Shown here one piece after another: positions 25,918 through 36,147 of a DNA stretch of 64,000 nucleotides. Under the pieces are notes generated by a model. It made no database searches. It had not been told where the DNA came from and saw only the letters and a program-made list of their open reading frames with translations. The stretch covers positions 744,001 to 808,000 of the forward strand of contig CASHTG010000001.1 of NCBI GenBank assembly GCA_949357655.1. The letters run 5' to 3'. Every line of letters starts with the position of its first letter. Position 1 is the first letter of the stretch. A program made the translations under genes and the position numbers. The DNA is from Parascedosporium putredinis. Taxonomy: Eukaryota; Ascomycota; Sordariomycetes; Microascales; Microascaceae.

Positions 25918-26418
25918 TTTGAACAGGTAGTCAGGGGGAGGGGCGGGCGGACAAGGGAGGTTTTTGTCGGTGATGGCGAACGCAACAGTCGGAAAGGGTA
26001 TCAAGAAGTAAAAATTGTTTGCGGTCAAACCGGTGCAGAGGCGCAGCTTCGATTAAGAGCTGTTTGGGGGATGAGTTTTGTTTCAATGGACGGGAGGGGA
26101 CCGTTGAACAGGAGAGTTTGGAGATGGAGATATTGGGAAGCGGAGCCTGTGCTTTCAGGGGAAACACGGCGAAATTTCCTTTCGTTGCAAAAATCAATTG
26201 GCCGGGGAACATGGGGGGCGGGTTGGATTTGATTGCTGGTTGGGCCGACCACCTCAACGCCGTGCCAATCCCAACCCCTGGTCTGGGGGTCCTGTCAGAG
26301 CTCAAAGGTGAGTACGTGAGTACAGTTGATGGGGCCAGACAGGACGGACATCTGCCCAACGAACCCAGCGCCCCATTGGTCCATTGGTTCAGTGGCCGAC
26401 TGAGAAGGATTGATTCAG

Positions 26419-26428
26419 ATCAATTGAT
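26419..26428. promoter_or_regulatory. ATCAATTGAT palindrome, copy 2
   Basis: Exact 10-bp palindrome, about 500 bp upstream of the septin start and 740 bp upstream of PWP2. A near copy (GATCAATTAATT) follows within ten bases. A binding site is an inference. Confidence 0.35.
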
Positions 26429-26788
26429 GCCATCGATCAATTAATTCAATGTTCCCCATGTACACGTGTACGAGAGAGCCCCATTCCGGGGCGCATAACA
26501 TTTCACAAACAGCACAGCACTGAAGATCAATCTAGAGAGCGGTAGGGCACAATAGCCATGATGCCACGAGGGTCTGGAGGTTTCAGGGGCAGCGACAGGC
26601 ACACACCGCACCCGGGCTGGCCAGTCCATAATATTTGAGGGGGGCGGATCAACTGCGGGCGAAACGGCAGTGGGATCAAGCAGTTCACTGTGGCCACGGT
26701 ACTTGCTGGGCGGATTGCGCAGAAGTACCCCTAATTAGGGCGGATGTTTAAATTGAGTGATTAGAGCGACCTGTGCAACGAAGTCCAC

Positions 26789-26798
26789 ATCAATTGAT
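26789..26798. promoter_or_regulatory. ATCAATTGAT palindrome, copy 3
   Basis: Exact 10-bp palindrome about 370 bp upstream of the PWP2 start, in the context ACATCAATTGATC that is shared with copies 4 and 5. A binding site is an inference. Confidence 0.35.
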
Positions 26799-27166
26799 CC
26801 CAATGTCCACAAGCAAATCTGAGCGCAGAGAGCGTTATTTGCCGAAGACTACCCGGGCCACCGCCGCTTGGACCATGGTCCGAGAGTTCAGCCACATTCA
26901 CCCTTGCATCAACAAAAACCCGCCCATAATGCCTCCCCTTGCTCCCCTCCCTGTCTAGCCACACTGCCACAACGAGCACTTGCTCTCTCACCCCACATGT
27001 GGCTGGCGGTTTGGGTGGCAGGGTGGGTCTTGAGGTTCGCAATCGATAACAGAATCGCAAAAAAATAGTGGCGGCCGAGGGAAAAAAGTTGTCTCTCGAG
27101 ATGCTTCCATCTGCAGCCAACAAAGAAGCAGCGTAACACAGGTTGGAACGCCGTTTTTCGCCAAGG

Positions 27167-30082
27167 ATGAAGACCAATTTCAAGGTATGTGTTTAATCCA
27201 CTTTTGATCTCTCTTTCCCGGTTCTGTTTTGAATTTTGGAGGTTTTCTTTGATTTTGCGTTTTGCTAAAACCAAGTGATTCTCTTCTTCGCCTGCAGTTT
27301 TCCAACCTCCTCGGCACCGTTTACTGCCAGGGAAACCTTCTCTTCGACCCAGAAGGAACCCACCTCTTTTCACCCGTCGGCAACAGAGTCACAGTCTTCA
27401 ATCTCGTCGAGTATGCGCACACTACCATATCCTAATAGCTCCTAGAAAAACTCCCCCACGGCTCGCGGAATATACAAGTCGAAAGCGTGCTAATTTAGTT
27501 GACTCGTAGCAACAAATCCTACACATTCCCGTTTGCGCACCGAAAGAATATCGCGAGGATAGGCCTGAGCCCCCAGGGAAACCTCCTCCTCTCCATCGAC
27601 GAAGATGGCCACGCAATCCTGACGAATGTGCCCCGGCGCATCCCCATCTACAACTTCTCCTTCAAGTCGGCCATCACGGCGCTGTCCTTCTCGCCATGCG
27701 GCCGCTACTTTGTCGTCGGGCTCCAGCGCAAGATCGAGGTCTGGCACGTGCCGTCGACTCCGGACGCCAACTCGGACGGGGAGCTCGAGTTCGCCCCGTT
27801 TGTAAAACACCACACCCACACCCAGCACTTTGACGAGGTCCGGCACATAGAATGGTCCAGCGACTCGCGCTTCTTCCTGAGCTCGTCCAAGGACTTGACC
27901 GCGAGGATATGGAGCGTCGAAGCCGAAGAGGGCTTCACGCCCACGGTCCTCGGCGGGCACAAGCAAGGGCTCATTGGCACCTGGTTCTCGGAGGACCAAG
28001 AGACCATTTACACCGTGAGCAAGGACGGCGCCATCTTCACCTGGCAGTACACCGGCCGCCCCAAGAACGAGGACGAGATGGACGACGGCGACGACGACAA
28101 CGAGGAATTCGATGCCCGGTGGAGGATAGTAAACCGGCACTACTTTATGCAGGGCAGCGCGCACGTACGGTGCGCGACGTTCCACCCCGCTACAAACTTG
28201 CTGGTGGCGGGCTTCTCCAACGGCATCTTTGGGCTCTACGAGATGCCCGACTTCAACATGATTCACACCCTCAGCATCTCCCAGAACAACATCGACTTCG
28301 TCACAATCAACAAGACGGGCGAGTGGCTCGCGTTTGGCGCCTCGAGGCTCGGCCAGCTTCTCGTGTGGGAGTGGCAGTCCGAGTCGTATATCCTAAAGCA
28401 GCAGGGCCACTTTGACTCGATGAACTCGCTCGTCTACTCGCCCGACGGCCAGCGCATCGTGACCGCGGCGGACGACGGCAAGATCAAGGTGTGGGACATT
28501 GACTCGGGGTTCTGCATCGTCACCTTTACCGAGCACTCGAGCGGCGTGACGGCCTGCGAGTTCGCCAAGAAGGGCAACGTCCTCTTCACCGCCAGCCTAG
28601 ACGGGTCCATCCGCGCGTGGGATCTCATCCGGTACAGGAACTTTAGGACCTTTACCGCCCCCACGCGCCTGTCCTTTTCCTGCATGGCCGTGGACCCGAG
28701 CGGCGAAGTCGTGGCCGCGGGCTCCCTCGACTCCTTCGACATCCACATCTGGAGCGTGCAGACGGGCCAGCTCCTCGACCGCCTCTCGGGCCACGAAGGC
28801 CCCGTGTCCTCGCTCGCCTTTGCGCCGGACGGCGACGCCCTGGTGAGCGGCAGCTGGGACCGCACGGCGCGCATCTGGTCCGTGTTCAACCGGACGCAGA
28901 CGAGCGAACCGCTGCAGCTCCAGGCGGACGTGCTGGACGTGGCGATCCGGCCCGACTCGCAGCAGCTCGCCGTGTCGACGCTCGACGGCCAGCTCACGTT
29001 TTGGGACATCAAGGACGCGGAGCAGCAGGCCGGGCTGGACGGGCGGAGAGACATGTCGGGCGGGCGCAAGTCGACGGACCGGCGCACGGCGGCCAACGCG
29101 GCGGGCTCCAAGAGCTTCCAGACGATCCGGTACAGCACGGACGGGAGCTGCCTCCTCGCGGGGGCAACAGCAAGTACATTTGCCTGTACTCGGTGCACTC
29201 CATGGTCCTGCTCAAGAAATTCACCGTCAGCGTCAACCTCTCGCTGTCGGGCACGCAAGAGTTCCTCAACAGCAAGGCCCTCACCGAGGCCGGCGCCGCG
29301 GACCTGATTGACGACGAGGACGTCTCGGACCGGGAAGCCCGCATGGAGGCCGCGCTGCCGGGCTCGAAGCGGGGCGACCCTTCGGCGCGGCAGCGGCGGC
29401 CGGACGTGCGCGTCACGGGGCTGGGGTTCTCGCCCGCGGGCACGTCCTTTGCGCGGCGTCCACCGAGGGCCTGCTCATCTACAGCCTGGACAACCACCTG
29501 CAGTTCGACCCGTTCGACCTCAACATGGAAATCACGCCGGCGTCGACGCTGGCGGTGCTCCACACCGAGCGCGACTACCTCAAGGCCCTCGTCATGGCGT
29601 TTCGCCTCAACGAGGCCAGCCTCGTTAAGCAGGTCTTCCTCTCGGTGCCCCACACCGACATCGCCCTCGTGGTGCGCAACGTGCCCGCCGTCTACGTCGC
29701 GCGCTTGCTCCGCTTCGTGGCCGCCCAGACCGAGTCCTCGCCGCACGTCGAGTTTTGCCTCCTCTGGATCAAGGCGCTCGTCGACAAGCACGGCGCCTGG
29801 CTCGCGGCCAACCGCGCCAAGGTCGACGTGGAGCTGCGCGTCGTGGCTCGCGCCGTCGCTCGCATGCGGGACGAGATTCGGCGGCTCGCTACCGACAACG
29901 TGTACATGGTCGATTACCTCGTCGGTCAGGGCGTCAAGGACCGCGGGTCCGAGGCCAAGGCCCTCGACTGGTTCTCGAGCGACGACGGCCCGGGGACAAA
30001 AGGGGCCGTGTCTATGGGAGGTGCGGGTGGCGAGGAAAGCGAGGATGGGTCGGATGTGGAGGAGTGGTTGGGACTAGAGTAA
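27167..30082 (+). CDS. PWP2: Periodic tryptophan protein 2, UTP-B subunit (two frameshifts)
   Basis: WD40 protein of about 905 residues, close to yeast Pwp2 (923). It is a core member of the UTP-B complex in the U3 small-subunit processome and acts in nucleolar 18S rRNA maturation. Exon 1 is only MKTNFK (27167-27184); exon 2 starts at 27298 with FSNLLGTVYCQGNLLFDP, and exon 3 begins near 27511. Tandem WD repeats follow across roughly residues 50-700, for example SPDGQRIVTAADDGKIKVWD and FAPDGDALVSGSWDRTARIW, with an acidic insert (DDGDDDNEEFD) near 28080. The C-terminal Utp12-like helical domain contains TLAVLHTERDYLKALVMAFR and ends EEWLGLE. Two one-base frameshifts: the G5 run at about 29160 (LLAG then GNSKYICLYS) and about 29457 (SFA then ASTEGLLIYSL). 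The identification is firm. Confidence 0.93.
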
Positions 30083-30302
30083 GAAATCGGGCATAATACC
30101 CTTTTTTTTTTTTTTTTCTTTACCCGGGTTGTCCCTTGGTTTTTCTTTTTCTCATTGCATAGTCTACGGCTTTGACTTTTGTACGTTTCATCATTATCGA
30201 TATTTGCAATCTGGGGAGTTCTGAGAGTCCAAAAGAATTCGAGATTACAATCAAAAATCCACTGTCCCTATACAATATCTTTGCATATGTCTCTCCACTC
30301 CC
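30083..30302. terminator. Short convergent 3' region with T16 run
   Basis: Only about 220 bp separate the stop of PWP2 from the stop of the questin oxidase-like gene. A T16 run lies at 30102-30117, just after the PWP2 stop. The two transcripts probably overlap at their 3' ends. The exact cleavage sites cannot be read from the sequence. Confidence 0.4.
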
Positions 30303-32503
30303 CTACAGCCTGCCTTCTTGAAGCTTGGGGATATTCTATTCCAAAGCAAGTAAAAAGAGAGACATTCGACGTTAGCCTGTTTTTCTTATCCGTCCTTGAT
30401 ACCCAGAATCCACAAGGACAAGAATATGCGAAAGACACTTACCTCCCATGCGGAATCAAACCCGGCGTCGCGCACCCACCTATCTCCCTCGGGGTCCACG
30501 GTGGCATCAACCAAAGGTGGGCCAGCCTCAACCACCGGTCGTCGCCCTGGATGCGGACCCAGGGTTTATCGGCGTACTTGCGCAGCTGTTCACGGCACAA
30601 GAGGGTGGCGCGGACGAGCTTGATGGTGTGGCCGTCGTCGTCGACGCGGAAGAATTTGGGAAGGAGTTCTAGACCGCGAACGGGGTTGGTTTTGTCAGTT
30701 ATCATACTCGCCCCCCTCTGTGTAGTTGCTTGGACGTAAAAAGCCCACTGAAAAGACTAGAAACTCAGAAGAGGGAGAGAAAAAGCTCACCTTCGGGACT
30801 CATCGCGGGGCTGCGGTTCTCGGGGCCGTAGTCCAGCGCCTTGTAAAAGTCTTGAGGCGGCGCTCCGACGGCGAGCCAGTTGATCAAGTTGATGCGAATC
30901 TTCCACTCGAGGATGCGAATCTTTTGGGCTGTGGGGATCCACGGCTGGGCGTTGATGGTGAGGAAGATGGGCGCCAGGTTGATGTGGTGACTTTTTGATG
31001 ATCACCACAGCTGCGTCAGCACTGAACATGGGTTTTTCTTTTTCTCTTTCTCTTCTCTTTCTCTTCTCTTTCTCTTTTCTTTCTCTTCTCTTTGCCGTAT
31101 TTAGAAAAGAAAAAGTAAAAGAGGGAGAGAGAGAGAGAGGGAGAGAGAGAGGGAGAGAGAGAGAGAGGGAGAGAGAGAGGGAGAGAGAGAGAGAGGGAGA
31201 GAGAGAAAGAGAGAAAGGTGTAAGCGTGTGTCCGACTCACATGAGGAAAAATCAAATCTCGGCACATTCGGCGGGTGCATCGTCGCCGCCGCCGCCAGCC
31301 ACAGCGCAGCCTGCATCATCTCCGCCGTCCTCTCCTCGAGCTCGTCCTCGGCGATGCGGACGCGGGCGACAAAGGGCGCCGAGTCCTCGATGCCGTCGCG
31401 CGTGAGCCGCGTGGTGTTGCTAGGCTCGCCCTCGGCCACGTGCCGTCGCAGCGCGGGGTCCGCTCCGCGGCCGCGAACAGATCGAGGATCTCGCCCATGG
31501 GGCTGGCGGCGTCGAGGTCGGCGGCGGCGGCCTCCTTTCGGCGCGGGCGAGGAAGGGGCCGAGGCGGTTCTTGTGGATGGCGGCTTGGGCGAGGGCGGAG
31601 GCGAGGATGGCGGGTTGGGCCCATTCGAGGCCGTACATGAGCTGGATGAGGGGGTGGAGGAGGCCTAAATGTGTCTAGTGTTAGGATACTGCTCTTCTTC
31701 TATCCATGCAGATATATGGACGTGTGTGTATGCGTGACTTTGGGACAAGTTGAAATTCGACTGGCGTACCGGAAAACATGCGCTGGAGCATATCGTCGCT
31801 CCGCTCAGTACCGGCAAACAAGTGCTTCTTCAGCGCCTCCTGCCAGCCCAGCTCGTCCATCTCGCCGCGGAAATAGACAAACAGGTCCGGGTAGTACTTG
31901 GGGCTGCCCATGTACTTGAGGGCCTCGGGCCACGACGCCAGGTGCTCGGCGATGTGGTCGTGGGGGCGGCTCAGCGGACGCTGGTACGTCTTGTTCTGGT
32001 CGTAGGCGAATTGGATGTCGGCGGCGGCGGCGCCCGTGCCGTAGAGGCTGAGCATGTGGTGGACGATCTAAACGTGGATACAAGCGTGTGAATTTTATAA
32101 GAACAAAGGCCAAGGGAGGGTTCAACTTACATGGTTGTGAAATCCATCATTGTTAAAGAAGCAATGGTGTGTCTGTTTGCCCGCGCATCATGCATTAGCT
32201 CCTATCTTCTTTTTTCTTTCTTCTTCTTCCTTTTCAATCATCCAGTCTCGTCGGCGTAAGCACTTACATCAATGTCCTTTTGCAACAGCTCCGTCACCTT
32301 GCGCGCGACGTCGGCCGTCTGCGGCACCTTGAGCAGGCCCGTGTTCTCGGCGCCGACGTGGACGTGGAACGCAGTGGCCGCGGTGGCTGCGGTGGAAGAG
32401 CTGCGCCGTTGCGCATCGAGGTGCGGGCGGGTGTCCGAGGAGCCCTCGCCACCGGGGCAGCGCGCAGGGGAACACCGATGACCTTGGTCATTGCTCGGCG
32501 CAT
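30303..32503 (-). CDS. Questin oxidase-like protein (DUF4243; several frameshifts)
   Basis: Member of the questin oxidase-like family (PF14027), which includes Baeyer-Villiger type enzymes such as AflY/HypA and MdpL that cleave anthraquinone rings. About 495 residues. Family features: FHVHVGAENTGLLKVPQTAD in exon 1, HHCFFNNDGFHNH in exon 2, then IVHHMLSLYGTGA with YDQNKTYQRP, the YFRGEMDELGW to MLQRMFSG segment, LLHPLIQLMYGLEW, and after a repeat-filled intron HHINLAPIFLTINAQPW. A short final exon puts the stop at 30303. About six introns. One-base frameshifts near 32452, 31537, 31472, 31247 and 30510 all read back into family-like sequence. The His-rich motifs typical of the family are kept. 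No polyketide synthase or tailoring gene lies nearby, so it probably acts outside a local cluster. The substrate is unknown. The start could also be the ATG four codons downstream. Confidence 0.82.
31020..31218. repeat. CT/GA microsatellite filling an intron
   Basis: A run of TTCTCTTTCTC-like units (31030-31095) is followed by (GA)n with GGGAGA interruptions (about 31120-31218). The whole block lies inside an intron of about 245 nt of the questin oxidase-like gene, so on the coding strand it is a very long pyrimidine tract before the acceptor. Confidence 0.85.
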
Positions 32504-32692
32504 TGATGTGGGATACGGGGATACTCTCCGAGGCAGGTCGCAGGAGCCCTGAAATTGATTGGCTCCTAATGTTGTTGTTTCTTTCTTCTATTATCGTTGG
32601 GACACAGAGAGAGGGAGAGGGAGAGAATGAGGTGATGGTGGTTGTTCAAAGTGGATCACACGGAGACATGGAGATGGATCTGGGGATATGAC

Positions 32693-32702
32693 ATCAATTG
32701 AT
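32693..32702. promoter_or_regulatory. ATCAATTGAT palindrome, copy 4
   Basis: Exact 10-bp palindrome 190 bp upstream of the questin oxidase-like start, in the context ACATCAATTGATCTCCATTC. It is the copy closest to a start codon. A binding site is an inference. Confidence 0.35.
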
Positions 32703-33229
32703 CTCCATTCTATATATACACGATGCTAGTCTAGTAGCGTAAGCTTCTCCCCTCCTCTTAAAAAGTACCTCCGGGCTCACCGGTCAAGACGACGTGGACG
32801 TGGAGCGATCTTGGGGGTTTTGCGAGAGACGCTTTAGCTGACAAATGGAATAAAAACAAAGAAAATGTTCGTTGACACCGTTCGCGGCTCCTTCTCATCG
32901 GATTAAAATCAATCAAAAGGTGCAGTGGCCTACGAAACCAACAAACGCACATGCAGCCGCCTGCCAACCCACCACCACCGCCACACCCTCAGGGCAAAAT
33001 TCTGGCTTCTCGAAACAAGCATGTCGCGGGAAACTCCGAGCCGCTTCACGTGTACTTTGCAGCGTGAAGTTTTTGCCGACGACGTCTCGGGGCGGCTCAC
33101 GCTTGTGGGCTTGGGGGTTGTCCCTTTGTGGGACGACGGACATGGATCAAATCCATCTCATGGAACGGAGCGGCCGGGCAGCGTACCGCGCTCGAAAAGA
33201 ACATTTGACACAATTCGATAGGTTTTGCA

Positions 33230-33274
33230 AAGCGGCGCCACATACAGTTGCTCTACCATTGAATTATATTCACC
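33230..33274 (-). other. Mitochondrial tRNA-His-like 5' half (possible NUMT)
   Basis: Read on the minus strand from 33274, the sequence starts GGTGAATATAATTCAATGG, very like the 5' half of fungal mitochondrial tRNA-His, continues with an A-box-like GGTAGAGC, and reaches an ATGTGGC stretch that could be an anticodon loop with GTG. The 3' half does not form a convincing anticodon stem, T arm or acceptor stem, so this is not an intact tRNA. A nuclear insertion of mitochondrial DNA or chance similarity are both possible. Confidence 0.3.
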
Positions 33275-33701
33275 TTATGTTGGGGTGATTGTTGCTTAGG
33301 GGACCCAGACCACAAACCCCAACACTGCGGGGGTGACGAGATGACGAGATGACGTCGAGCTCGGGTCCACTGTGCCGGCAGCGCTGAGCATGTCCCGCAG
33401 TGTTCGCCCGATCTGACATGCCAAAGCCGTCATCGGAACGGAGACAACTCTAAATTCATCATCAGATGGATCCAGAGATGGTTTATCGTTCGCTTCGAAA
33501 TCACATTCCAGGCCGGTCTTATTGGCTCACGGTAAATCCTCGCCACGGGGGAGTTCAAGAATAAAACTGGGAACCAGGCCATCTACTCGATCCTGCCATC
33601 TACATGTACTCGTGCTTGTTCTGCATGCAATGGGCCCCCTTTGCGAATCAATTGCCAACGCTGAAAAGGGAACTAATGGCAAGGTAGAATGCGGAGAGGG
33701 C

Positions 33702-33732
33702 CAAGAACCAAGAACCAAGAACCAGGAACCAA
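33702..33732. repeat. CAAGAAC tandem repeat
   Basis: Four copies of the 7-mer CAAGAAC, one with a substitution (CAGGAAC), in intergenic DNA. Confidence 0.85.
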
Positions 33733-34089
33733 GATGAAGACAAGCTGCTAAACCAAGGTTTTATGTTGGTTGCAACGCAATGGAAAAGAGCCGCATAAGA
33801 GATCGTGTCTATTATTAAAAACAGTCCCATCGCCTTGTGTTCTCGAGGTATTCATGAGAAATGCTCTCTCTCGAACAGATCAATCTTTTAAAGAGAAACC
33901 TAGAAAGTGGCTACTAGAAATAACCACGGGATAATCAACATTGCAACTTGAACGTTGCCCCATATTATCTCTCCAGTCTTCTTTTCATCACGAATAGCTC
34001 GTTTGCTCATTTTCTTCTTCTTCCACGGCGCCATATTTTTTTCATCCTTTGATCCTTTTTCATCTATCCAATACCCCCGACCGATTCAT

Positions 34090-35402
34090 TCACCATGTAC
34101 AACGAAGTCGATCAATTTGTTCACGCCTTCTTCCTCTTCTTGTTGGGGGTGGTGATCCCGCAGCTTCTTCGTCATCCTCATCGTCTTCGTCATCCGACTC
34201 AAAGTTGATATCGCTGAGGCCATCCTCTTCCTGAGCATTGGCTGCAGTGGGGTTGTTAGTCCGAGAAGGGGTTACGGAAGGTGGGACACGGGAACCGGGG
34301 AAAGGGACACGCCGGAATAGGGGAAACGAAATCGAAGAGGGTCTAGAGGGAAACATGGCCGAGAGGGTTAGGGAACAACAGGGGAGGGCTAGGCTTACTA
34401 AAGTACTTGATGGCATCGGGCCACAGCTCCTCCGAGATGGACACGGCGAGATCATCACCCTCGGGGAAAATCTCCAAATCCTCCTCAATAGCCATCTCGT
34501 CGTCCTCGTCCTCGCCCTCCTCGGGCTCTTCCTCGGGAGGCTCCTTGCCCTCCTGGCGAAGCTTCTTAATCTCCTGCTCGTCCTTGAGGGCCTGCTTGCT
34601 CTCCTCGGCCGTGACGCGACGACCGACGTAGCCGAACCAGGCAAAGAAGCTGATGCCGCCGAGGCCGATGCTCTCAAACTTTCCTTGAGCGCCTTGCGGT
34701 CCGCGGTCCAGCCCGTCACTTTTACCCTCCCGGGCGAGGCGCTGCTCCTCGCGGAACACCTTGGCGGCCTGGGCCAGCAGACCCTGGGTGAGGTCCTGGC
34801 CCGCCTTCCACTTGATGTCGACGGGCTCGCTCACCAGGCCCGCCCAGTCGCCCTTGTCGGCGCGGCGGTACCAGAATTTCTTCTCGAGCACCTTGTCCTC
34901 GAAGTAGTCGTTGTCGCCAAACGTCCACTTGATGGAGATGGACCGCGGGTCGCCCTCGGGGTCGTCGAGCTCAAAGTGCGTGACCTCGAGGTCCGTCAGC
35001 GCCATGAGGAGGAGCCCCGCGTCCGAGGGCTGGATGTGCTCGTCGACGCCGGGCGGGGCCTGCTCGATGACGAGGGGCCAGAAGTTGGGAATCTTGGCGA
35101 CGAGGGCCGCCCGCTTCTCGAAGAGGGGCGCCGTGGTCTTGATTTGGTGGCGGACTATTCGAAGAGGGAAGAGAGGGGTAGTTCAAACAAAGGGTTAGAC
35201 TGGCATCGAAATCACCTGCTGGATCGCCGCAGGCCTAGATATAATATGGACATGTATATATATATAGATATATATATATGATTTGAATGGGAAAAGGTGT
35301 AAAGCGCAACATACTGATTTCGGCATCGGCATCTTCAAACTCGCGTTCGAGGTCCAAAAGCTCCTCGTAAGTAACGGTGCTTTCCTGTCCGTTCTGCGCC
35401 AT
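34090..35402 (-). CDS. NAP-family histone chaperone, SET/Vps75-like
   Basis: Nucleosome assembly protein family chaperone of about 320 residues, closest in layout to SET/TAF-I beta and Vps75. Exon 1 starts at 35402 (MAQNGQESTVTYEELLDLER) and encodes the acidic dimerisation helix. Exon 2 holds the earmuff domain: KIPNFWPLVIEQAP, HFELDDPEGDPRSISIKWTF, FEDKVLEKKFWYR, then FFAWFGYVGRR and a long Glu/Asp-rich stretch. Exon 3 continues with LSDINFESDDEDDEDDEE. As written the frame runs to a stop at 34090 through a Pro/Arg tail. If one C is missing from the C5 run near 34147, the tail instead reads PPPNKKRKKA and stops at 34121, giving a basic nuclear localisation signal after the acidic tail, as is common in this family. 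I favour the second end. The role is histone H3-H4 or H2A-H2B handling in the nucleus. Confidence 0.88.
35256..35280. repeat. TA-rich microsatellite in an intron
   Basis: A (TA)n run with two G interruptions lies inside the first intron of the NAP-family gene. Confidence 0.75.
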
Positions 35403-35900
35403 GGCTGTGATGGCGGGGGCCGGGGTCAAGTTGTTTGTAAAGAGAGGTCTTGATGTATGGCTTGTATTTCAAGCACACGAACAGAGGCAAAGAAAATGGA
35501 ATCACAAGCTGGACTGGGAAAGGAAGAAGAAGAAGAAGAAGAAGAAGAAAGGAAAATAAGAAAACGAGCGGGAGCGAAAAAAAATAGTATCGACCAATGT
35601 TCCTTGGGCCTTGGGGGATCGGAGAAAACTAATAAGAGCTACACCATTGGATTTTGACCGTTTCTCTGGAATTTTTGGCGGTGTGCGAGGCAGAATTGCC
35701 CAAACCGTCCAAAGTTGCAAACACCGGTTTCCTCTCTGGGCCACGGCTTCCGGATGTGGCAGCATGTGCTCGGCAAGTAGTGCAAGTATTGCAAGTAGCT
35801 GTTGCTTTGGGTTAAGTGGCAAGATACAAATGGATGGATCCATAGATCCATTCAATCCATCCATTTTCTTAGCCTGGTTTGGCTGCGGGTTGCGCTTGTG

Positions 35901-35928
35901 CTTGGTGCTTGGTGCTTGGTGCTTGGTG
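35901..35928. repeat. CTTGGTG tandem repeat
   Basis: Four exact copies of the 7-mer CTTGGTG followed by degenerate GTGCGTGGG units. Confidence 0.85.
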
Positions 35929-36137
35929 CGTGGGTGCGTGGGGTATTAGTACACTACGTCGGAGGAATCTAATTGATGTACAAGGAACGAAGTGGGCGTC
36001 TTTGCTCTTCAATTGCTCTCTTGCTCTGTTGCTCCATCATAATAATACTCCCATAGCAAACAACAGGCCGGCTTTCACCATCAATTGACCAATGCTCCTG
36101 CCAGGTCCCTCCCCTCGCTGGTCTCGCCGAGCGGTAC

Positions 36138-36147
36138 ATCAATTGAT
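36138..36147. promoter_or_regulatory. ATCAATTGAT palindrome, copy 5
   Basis: Exact 10-bp palindrome, in the context ACATCAATTGATCC, followed by CCATAGATCCATT, a string also found at 35842. It lies 736 bp upstream of the NAP start and 846 bp upstream of the membrane-protein start. A binding site is an inference. Confidence 0.35.

Larger units (their letters stand above)
25918..27166. promoter_or_regulatory. Divergent promoter region between septin and PWP2
   Basis: About 1.25 kb between divergently transcribed genes. It holds two of the five ATCAATTGAT palindromes (26419-26428 and 26789-26798) and a related GATCAATTAATTCAATG just after the first. No open frame with recognisable homology is present. 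Both core promoters should lie here. Confidence 0.5.
32504..34089. other. Intergenic region upstream of questin oxidase-like gene
   Basis: About 1.6 kb. It holds the fourth ATCAATTGAT palindrome (32693-32702), a mitochondrial tRNA-like stretch near 33230-33274 and a (CAAGAAC)n repeat. No coding region is recognised. The promoter of the questin oxidase-like gene and the 3' UTR of the NAP gene should lie here. Confidence 0.5.

Noticed and set aside
27499..29307. Long antisense frames under PWP2
   Set aside because: They follow from the GC-rich third positions of the real gene and show no domain.
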